Shown in pieces: positions 57,226 to 64,000 of a stretch of DNA of 64,000 nucleotides. The position numbers and the translations under genes were made by a program. The notes beneath the pieces were generated by a model. That model saw only the letters and a list, made by a program, of their open reading frames with translations. It did no database searches and was not told the DNA's origin. This stretch comes from Thinopyrum elongatum (lineage: Eukaryota; Streptophyta; Magnoliopsida; Poales; Poaceae), in assembly GCA_011799875.1 (NCBI GenBank), contig CM022302.1:55470854-55534853 (forward strand), read 5' to 3'. The first letter of the stretch is position 1; every line of letters starts with the position of its first letter.

Positions 57226-60200
57226 GTGGCATCATGAGCCGTGCTATGCATAGATGCAGGTTGCGATCTAGAATACATAGAGATGTATGGGTGTTGCACA
57301 ATATAATTAGGTAGTAGATGAGTTCTATTACTGAAAATTATTTGTGCGGGTAGCAGATGAAATCTGTTACCCGATGTTCCTGTTGCTTCCCTTGAATTTG
57401 CATAATCCTGATCTTGACGGCATGGTGGAATCTCACAAAGTTCTGGCAATCCGCGATCCTTTCATGCTGCTCCTGAGTATGCTGATTGACAGATCAACGA
57501 AGTGCTAATAGTTCTTTGTGTTCCGCCATAGTTAAAGAAAGATGGATGTTTCACATACGAAAGGGCAATGCAGATATGATCTGCACGGGGGTCATGCGTA
57601 TGATGAAGTTTAGTATGGGGTTCGAGATTTTATTATCTCGTGCTTCATACACCCCGCAAAGTTAATCTAGCGACTTGAATTATCATACTTGATGATGGAC
57701 GTTGGTAGCTTCGGTTTGTTTCAAAACCTTAGAAGCCACCAAAAACTAGTTTTTGCATGAATCGATTAGAGGCGTCTAACTTGGTTTTGCAGGAGGGTTT
57801 GCATGTGCATGTGATGTGGTATAGTAGTGCTCATAATAATTTGATTATGTATGAGGTGACTATATAATGTAAATTTATTAACATGACCTGCGTGTCATGA
57901 TTCGGCATGATGGCTGGAGCCATATGATTGCACTTTAATGACCTGCGTATCAATCTTGTTGTAATGCATTATTTTATTAGCTATAGAGATAGCAATATTA
58001 TCTGGTGCATCGACAAGGTGGTGTCAATCTTCGCGAAGGTGAACACCGACGTGAATGCCGGAGACGAAGAGATGATAGACTTCTCCGTCAGAAAGGGCTA
58101 TACCATATCATGCTATTATGAATTGCCTGAGATGTTTATCCCTTATGATGCACCCTTCTTGATTGCGCGGTAGTCGCTTTTATTAGGGTGATCTCTCACA
58201 AAAATATCAAGTAGTTAGTGTTCTCCCAAGTGTAGCACCATCATAGCACCTAACTTTTCGGGGCATCATATGGATACATGGGTGCGAACGATTAGGGAAA
58301 TGTGAGGCGGGTGAGTTGAGACCTCGCAGCGTGATCACTTGGATGTCTTGACGTTCTGGAGGAGCGTCCTGAGCTCGGAACACGCCCATTAAAAGATGAA
58401 GAAGAGTCACATAGAGATGTGATTTGCAAATTGGCCTACCGATTGCAATTCTCGTCACTTGAGATGGATACATCCTTGGCGTTGAATTGTAATATGGATC
58501 TTGAATCGCTCACAATCGATTATGAGAGATATTGATTTGAGTGGGAGCGCACTGTAGAATTAACTTGTTTAATTGTCAGTGCAATTAATTTTGAACACTG
58601 TCTAAGTGTGATTTGCATAATAGTTGTAGAATAATGGCTCGCATTTCCACCTTCCCTATTAAAATTGAATAGCTATTAAATATCTGGTTAAAACTTTACG
58701 GTTGGTAACGTAATGTGAGGATTGTCCTCAAGAGTGCCGAGAAGGACTTTGTCCTATCGCATACTTTTGGTATTCTCCCGCTAGTGCTATGGATTATGTG
58801 ACTCTCGTCCTTCGATCCAAAAGCTAGAATTCCATTTCAGTCAAGTGCAATATGTTTGCTTCAATGAGACCCGAACTTGGAAAGTTTGGATAGTTATGTG
58901 ATATTCATGGAATCTAAAAATCATTTTCAGAGACAGACAAAAGCTAAAAGATATGAGATATCCAAAGCAATGTTTGTTTTCAAAATATTAGTAAAGGAGT
59001 TTACTATACATTAGACTGATAAGAGAGGGATCCAAGAGAACGCCTGTCATATGATGAAAGGTGAATAAAACAACAACTTAAAGAGAAAGGAAGTGTCCGA
59101 AGGGTGTTAGTAAAACTTTCACGCCTAGGAAGTCCGGGGCTAACACCACTCTTAAGTTGAATGCTTCTTCTGAGAGTAGGAGAAATACTAAAAGTTAAAC
59201 TGTTAGAAGTATAAAGGCAAAAAGAAAGAAGACTGGAATATCCAGCTCATGTATGAATGGCATACAAGTTTTTGATGTATAGAAGGCTGGTCAAAGATAT
59301 AGTTCTTGGGAATTATGATTAAATTGTTAATCACTAATTCTTGGTTATTGTGAGTAAATCACAAAGATACCCGCTCGATTGCATTCTATTGCAACTCGAT
59401 ATAAGATCTACTATGGCCTGAAAGACTAGCCAGGAATGAGGTTTAGGTATACATAGGGAACATAGTAAAATGTTACTATACCTTCCATCGGTGTATTACC
59501 GTCTGTATTTATTTTCATAATTCATTTAGAGTTTTACAAACTCTAGCCCATTGCATAAGGTATATTGCAAGAAAGGTTGTTCATAAGAGAACTTTTGATG
59601 TTCGATGTTATGAATAACATAAGGGCCATACTTTCATTATGAATGAGATGTATGTTATGAATATTGATAATAATACATTACCTCTGGGTTTACTTTCATA
59701 ATTCATTTTAGAGTTTCATACACTCTAGCCCGTTGCACAATGTTTGTTGCAACAGAGTTATTCATAAAAACGACAATTGTTGTTCAGTATTATGAATAAC
59801 ATGAAGAGCCATGCTTCCATCCAAGATGGGATGTATGTTATGAATATCGATAGTAATATGATACATCCATGACACTGATGCTAAATGTCGCAAGACTAAA
59901 AGAATACCACACAAGTGTGGCACTGCATTTGGTCACATTGGAAAAAACCCCATGAAAAATTCCATTATGATGAATTTTGAAGTCGTTTGATTTTGAATCA
60001 TCTGACACTTGCAACCTTCCTCCGAAAAGTGAAGTGACTGAAATGCCGTTCACAGGCCATAAGGAACGAGCAACAAACTTATTGGTGGTCAAACATTTTG
60101 ATGTGTGTAGTCTGATAAATGTTGTTAGTAGTGGATTTATCTATCTTCAGAAATGACTCAAGTAGATATATGGATATTTACTTGATAAGACGTAAGTCTG

Positions 60201-60269
60201 GATCTTTTGAAATCGTTCGAAAGGTTTTAAAAAATGAACTAGAAGTTATTGTAACAAGAAATTATGTTT
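57226..60269 (+). other. Internal domain of element C, 5' part only
   Basis: Primer site TGGCATCATGAGCC comes first. The small open frame is at 57928-58173 (81 codons). The start of the integrase relic occurs near 60130-60260 (TCAGAAATGACTCAAGTAG region). It breaks off at about 60269. No intact gag or pol. Confidence 0.8.
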
Positions 60270-60796
60270 AGGGTTATTGCGAATATATTTAGTTTTTTAG
60301 GCTAGATTGTTTTAGGGTTTTTAGGGTTTTTAGTCTATAGGGTTTCCGAATCAATACCAATACAAAGTTTTATGAGATCATTTCAATATTGATACTTTTT
60401 ACTATTTGGACATGTGTATGTGTATGGACTTGTTGATCTTGAGCTACTGTGTATTTGGTGCCAAAGATGGCCACATATGTCTCTTTCTATTGCAGGCTAA
60501 CTCCGAGTGGCCTATCTTTTGCCAGAATGTTGATTCATTTCCATTCCGGCAAATTTGAGGCGCTCGATATGTCCTGTTTTAGCAAAGGTCATGCCGGATT
60601 TTTTCCATGGATTTCAGGATGACTTGTGCTATAAAGTAGGAAATATCGAGTGTCCTTGATTTGCCGAAACAGGAATTAAATAACATTCCGGTAAAGCATA
60701 GGTCATTTTTTATGTCATTACTTGATATATGTAACGGGTTGACTTTCATTTTGTCGGGGCTCCTTGTGTAACTTTTAGTCTGCTCTTGAAGGAAGG
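60270..60796. other. Unassigned DNA right of element C
   Basis: It begins with a TTTTAGGGTTTTTAGGG-rich stretch (60280-60345) and continues as non-coding sequence with several ATTCCGG words. I see no coding frame, LTR or inverted-repeat end. It may be the left part of the element carrying the array and B3-like gene that follow. Confidence 0.35.
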
Positions 60797-61171
60797 ATGT
60801 CGACTGTTGGCGTGGGGGTCGCTTTCTTTCCTTCTTCTCATGATATACCTTTGTAATGCATGAGAGAAGGAGGGGAAGCGACCATTACCGACGGTCGAAA
60901 TATCTGTGAGGAAGAGTCCACTATATAATGTCGAAATAGAGAGAGGAAGAATCCTGACTGTTGTTGTGGGGGTCGCTTCCTTTCCTTCTTCTCGTGATAT
61001 ACCTTTGTAATGCATGAGAGGAGGAGGGGAAACGACCATCACCAACGGTCAAAATATCTGTGAGGCAGAGTCCACCATACAATGTCGAAATATGAGAGAG
61101 TAAGAATCCTGACTATTGTCGTGGGGGTCGCTTCTCCTTCGTTCCCGTGTGCTAGACATTTTGGTGTAATG
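60797..61171. repeat. Tandem array of hairpin-forming units, about 155 bp each
   Basis: Three units start near 60797, 60958 and 61108. Each has GTGGGGGTCGCTT and a CCTTC.TCTC arm, a GTAATGCATGAGAG loop side, and the complementary GAGGGGAAGCGACCAT arm. ACGGTCGAAATATCTGTGAG and a GAGTCCAC.ATA block follow. Each unit can thus fold on itself. The third unit is split by the solo LTR and resumes at 62952 (CACTCGGGAACGAAGGGAGG) to about 63025. It may be the promoter region or subterminal repeat of a DNA transposon. Confidence 0.6.
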
Positions 61172-62946
61172 TGTTGGGAAACGTTGCATGAAAAACAAAA
61201 AAAATCTACAAACACGCAAGATCTATCCATGGAGATGCATAGCAACGAGAGGGGAGAGTGTGTCTACGTACCCTCGTAGACCGTAAGCGGAAGCGTTTGT
61301 TAACATGGTTGATGTAGTCGAACTTCTTCGCGCTCCAACTGATCAAGTACCGAACGTACGGCACCTCCGCGTTCAGCAAACGTTCAGCTCGGTGACGTCC
61401 TCCGCCTTCTTGATCCAGCAAGATGGCGAGGTAGTGGATGAGTTCCGGCAGCACGCCGGCGTGGTGACGGTGATGGTGAAGTGATCTCCGTAGGGCTTCG
61501 CCTAAGCACTATGAAAATATGATCGAGGGTGTAAACGGTGGAGGGGGGCGCCACACACGGCTAAGCAATTGTTCTTGTTGTGCTAGGCGCCCCGCCCCCA
61601 CATATATATAGGTGGGGGAGGAGGGAGCAGCCAGGAGGTGCCCCCAAGTAGGCTGAATCCTACTTGGGGTCCTCCCCAAGTGGTGCCCCTTTCCTTATTG
61701 GAGTGCGGGAGGAAGGAAGGAGGAGGTGGAGCCCCCTCCTTTCCTTTCTCTCCTGAGGAGGGAAAGGTAGGAGGGGCCACCCCTCCCCTTTCCTTCCCCT
61801 AGGTCCGGCCGGCCATGTAGAGGGGCGCACCAGCCCCCTAGTGGTCTGGTCTGTCCCCCCCCTTTGGCCCATTAGGCCCATACACTTACCGGGGGTGTCC
61901 GGAACCCCTTCCGGTGACCCGATGAATACCCGGTGCACTCTGAAACTCTTCCGGTGTCTGAATACCATCGTCCTATATATCAATCTTTACCTCTCGACCA
62001 TTTCGAGACTCCTCGTCATCTCCGTGATCTCATCTGGGACTCCGAACAATATTCGATCACCAAATCATATAACTCATATAACACTATATCATCAATGAAC
62101 GTTAAGCGTGCGGACCCTATGGGTTCGAGAACTATGTAGACATGACCGAGACACCTCTCCGGTCAATAACCAATAGCGGAACCTGGATGCCTATATTGGC
62201 TCCTACATATTCTACGAAGATCTTTATCGGTCGAACCTTATGACAACATACGTAATTCCCTTTGTCCATCGGTATGTTACTTGCCCGAGATTCGATGGTC
62301 GGTATCTACGTACCTAGTTCAATCTCGTTACCGGCAAGTCTCTTTACTCGTTCCGTAATAAATCATCTTGCAACAAACACCTTAGTCACTTTGCTAGCAA
62401 GGCTTCTTATGATGTGTATTACCGAGAGGGCCCAGAGGTACCTCTCCGATACTCGGAGTGACAAATCCTAATCTCGATTTATGTCAACTCAACCAACACC
62501 TTCGGTGATACCTGTAGAGCATCTTTATAATCACCCAGTTACGTTGTGACGTTTGATAAGACACAAGGTATTCCTCCGGTATTGGAGAGTTGCATAATCT
62601 CATAGTCGAAGGAATATGTATTTGTCATCAAGAAAGCAATAGCAATAAACTGAACGATCAATATGCTAAGCTAATGGATGGGTCTTGTCCATCACATCAT
62701 TCTCCTAATGATGTGATCCCGTTATCAAATGACAACATATGTCTATGGTTAGGAAACCTTAACCATCTTTGATCAACGAGCTAGTCTAGTAGAGTCTTAC
62801 TAGGGACACGGTATTTGTTTATGTATTCACACATATATTTAAGTTTCCGCTCAATACAATTCTAGCATGAATAATAAACCTTTATCATGATTTAGGAAAT
62901 ATAATAATAACCATTTTATTATTGCCTCTAGGGCATATTTCCATCA
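61172..62946 (-). mobile_element. Solo LTR, Angela/BARE1/WIS-like Copia, reverse orientation
   Basis: 1775 bp. On the plus strand it starts TGTTGGGAAACGTTGCATG and ends GGCATATTTCCATCA. Its own strand therefore begins TGATGGAAATATGCCC and ends in CCCAACA, as in Angela-type LTRs, with matching length. It is flanked by TAATG at 61167-61171 and 62947-62951. A TATATATA box lies at about 61603-61610. No internal domain is present. Confidence 0.9.
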
Positions 62947-62951
62947 TAATG

Positions 62952-63155
62952 CACTCGGGAACGAAGGGAGGAGCGACCATCACCGACGGTCGAATATATC
63001 AGAGAGGGAGTGCCCACCATATACACAATATGACATGAGAATTTTCAAGGAAAGGCTCGACAGACTGAAAGTAAACCCGTGTTGAATAGTGATATGTGTG
63101 TTGAGTTCCTGGTAATTGCCGTCGATTCATAATCTTTGAATTTGGAACACAGAAA
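62952..63155. repeat. Remainder of third hairpin unit and leader of B3-like pseudogene
   Basis: The right part of the unit interrupted by the solo LTR (CGGGAACGAAGG pairs with CCTTCGTTCCCG at 61137-61148), then about 130 bp before the ATG of the next gene. Nothing else is recognised. Confidence 0.5.
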
Positions 63156-64000
63156 ATGTCTGACGATGATAGGATCCCGGAGTGCGAATACTGCTGCGAT
63201 GACCGGGGTTTGTGCGACAGGGCGCCTCACCTGCAAAATGGTAGGTTCTTCACCGCGCAGCTAGAAGAGACCTTCGATGTTTGTATGGTACGCAACGACA
63301 AGTATTTCATCGTAATTAATCGTGACTTGTGCTCTTTGCTTCAACGTGTAATTTCCTTTTTTTTAATTCGACTAGTACATCGCGTGCCATGCAAGACCGT
63401 ATATCTTGCAGAAGCTCAGTTTCCAAGACTTTGAGAATATGGAGACGAGGAGGGCTCACCTCAGGACTAAACATGGTTATGCTTTTTGGGTTAAGCTCTA
63501 CAATGCACTTAATCACTCACATTTTGATTGCTCTAATTGGGAAGCTCTCTGCAAGGCCTAAGGATTTGTGGAGAATATGCAAATAACATTCGATATTCGT
63601 CCCGAAGATGATGATATTGAAAGTAATATCGACATTTGGGTGGATGTGGATATGCCATCAGTTTTACCTAAATGTGATTTTGTCAAACAAATTTGTTAAG
63701 TAATTTATTGTTTATTTAAAATATTTTATGTTCATTGCTACTAAACTTGTTTATTTTTAATTGTCAGCTTATTTCTTATCTTCAAGAAATACTCAGAAGG
63801 CTGTAGATAGGACGTACTATAGCTATGGCTCTGAGCTTAATTGTTAGGAGAAAGGATATCTTGTCTCATTTATAGATGATGTTGAGACCTTTAAGACCAA
63901 TCACTTTATCAGCCCAAATTTTAGTGGATACGTGCCACTAGTCCATGAGTTGCAGGATGGTAACCTCATTGCCAAAAACTTGGTATGATTTTGTTAATGA
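63156..64000 (+). pseudogene. B3-like gene relic, runs off the window
   Basis: Exon 1 (63156 to about 63312) encodes MSDDDRIPECEYCCDDRGLC and continues to VRNDKYFI before GTAATT. Exon 2 follows an AG at about 63375 and reads KLSFQDFENMETRRAHLRTK, then HGYAFWVKLYN, NWEALCKA and, after a TAA (63559-63561), ITFDIRPEDDD. This pattern of spaced aromatic and charged blocks resembles the plant B3 DNA-binding fold, but the match is weak. A third piece (about 63767-63982) has SSRNTQKAVDRTYYSYGSEL, a TAG at 63845-63847 and GYVPLVHELQDGNLIAKNL, ending at a possible donor GTATGA. Two internal stops make it a pseudogene. Its position beside a hairpin array suggests a gene carried by a DNA transposon. Confidence 0.5.

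Larger units (their letters stand above)
42554..60269 (+). mobile_element. Element C: TGTAGGAG-family retrotransposon, 3' part missing, interrupted by D
   Basis: The 5' LTR is split into 42554-44294 and 56802-57225 by compound element D and totals about 2.17 kb. The primer site and internal domain follow (57226-60269). The internal part aligns with A, B and D up to AATTATGTTT and then changes abruptly to unrelated DNA at about 60269/60270. About 2.3 kb of internal domain and the 3' LTR are therefore missing from the window, through deletion or an insertion extending beyond it. The right target-site copy cannot be checked. Confidence 0.88.

Noticed and set aside
60280..60345. TTTTAGGGTTTTTAGGG stretch as an interstitial telomere
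   Set aside because: Only two imperfect units, with five T's instead of three. Too short and irregular to be telomeric.

Overview
The window is a stretch of a large, repeat-rich grass genome, most likely Triticeae (wheat, Aegilops or barley type). The reasons are a solo LTR closely matching the Angela/BARE1/WIS Copia family, deep nesting of LTR retrotransposons, and a spliced F-box gene with a GC-rich first exon typical of grasses. There are no bacterial features, no tRNA or rRNA gene and no CRISPR array that I can see.

Layout. 1-6184: gene-poor DNA with degenerate tandem duplications, a MITE-like inverted-repeat element (about 3800-4620) and a possible Helitron 3' end. 6185-33905: one dead Copia element (host Copia, LTRs of about 1 kb) opened by three insertions of a second family. 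I call this second family the 'TGTAGGAG family' after its LTR start. The insertions are a reverse solo LTR in gag (7405-9583, TSD GATCG), full-length element A at the end of integrase (11528-21076, TSD ATTTT) and full-length element B between RT and RNase H (22211-31842, flanked by an unusual 15-bp duplication). 33906-37739: AT-rich intergenic DNA with degenerate repeats. 37740-39446: the only convincing gene, a three-exon F-box/LRR/FBD-type gene on the minus strand (491 aa). 39925-41770: a LINE remnant on the minus strand, just upstream of that gene. 41771-42553: another repeat fragment. 42554-60269: element C of the TGTAGGAG family, cut off at its 3' side and carrying in its 5' LTR a three-LTR compound element D (44295-56796, TSD GACAC). 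60270-64000: a hairpin-forming tandem array split by the Angela-like solo LTR (61172-62946, TSD TAATG), then a broken B3-like gene running off the right edge.

How the parts relate. Removing the insertions restores one Copia reading order (gag, zinc knuckle, protease, integrase, RT, RNase H). That element is dead: it has in-frame stops, frameshifts and a deletion removing the RT YVDD motif. The TGTAGGAG family has LTRs of about 2.1-2.2 kb, a tRNA-Met-like PBS and a polypurine tract, but only decayed relics of integrase, RT and RNase H. It must therefore be mobilised in trans. Element B has nearly identical LTRs, so this happened recently. Most LTR copies carry a perfect trimeric heat-shock-element sequence upstream of the TATA box, and the promoter-proximal part of the LTR differs sharply between copies. 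Coordinates of LTRs, TSDs and splice sites were read by eye; divergence counts are approximate.
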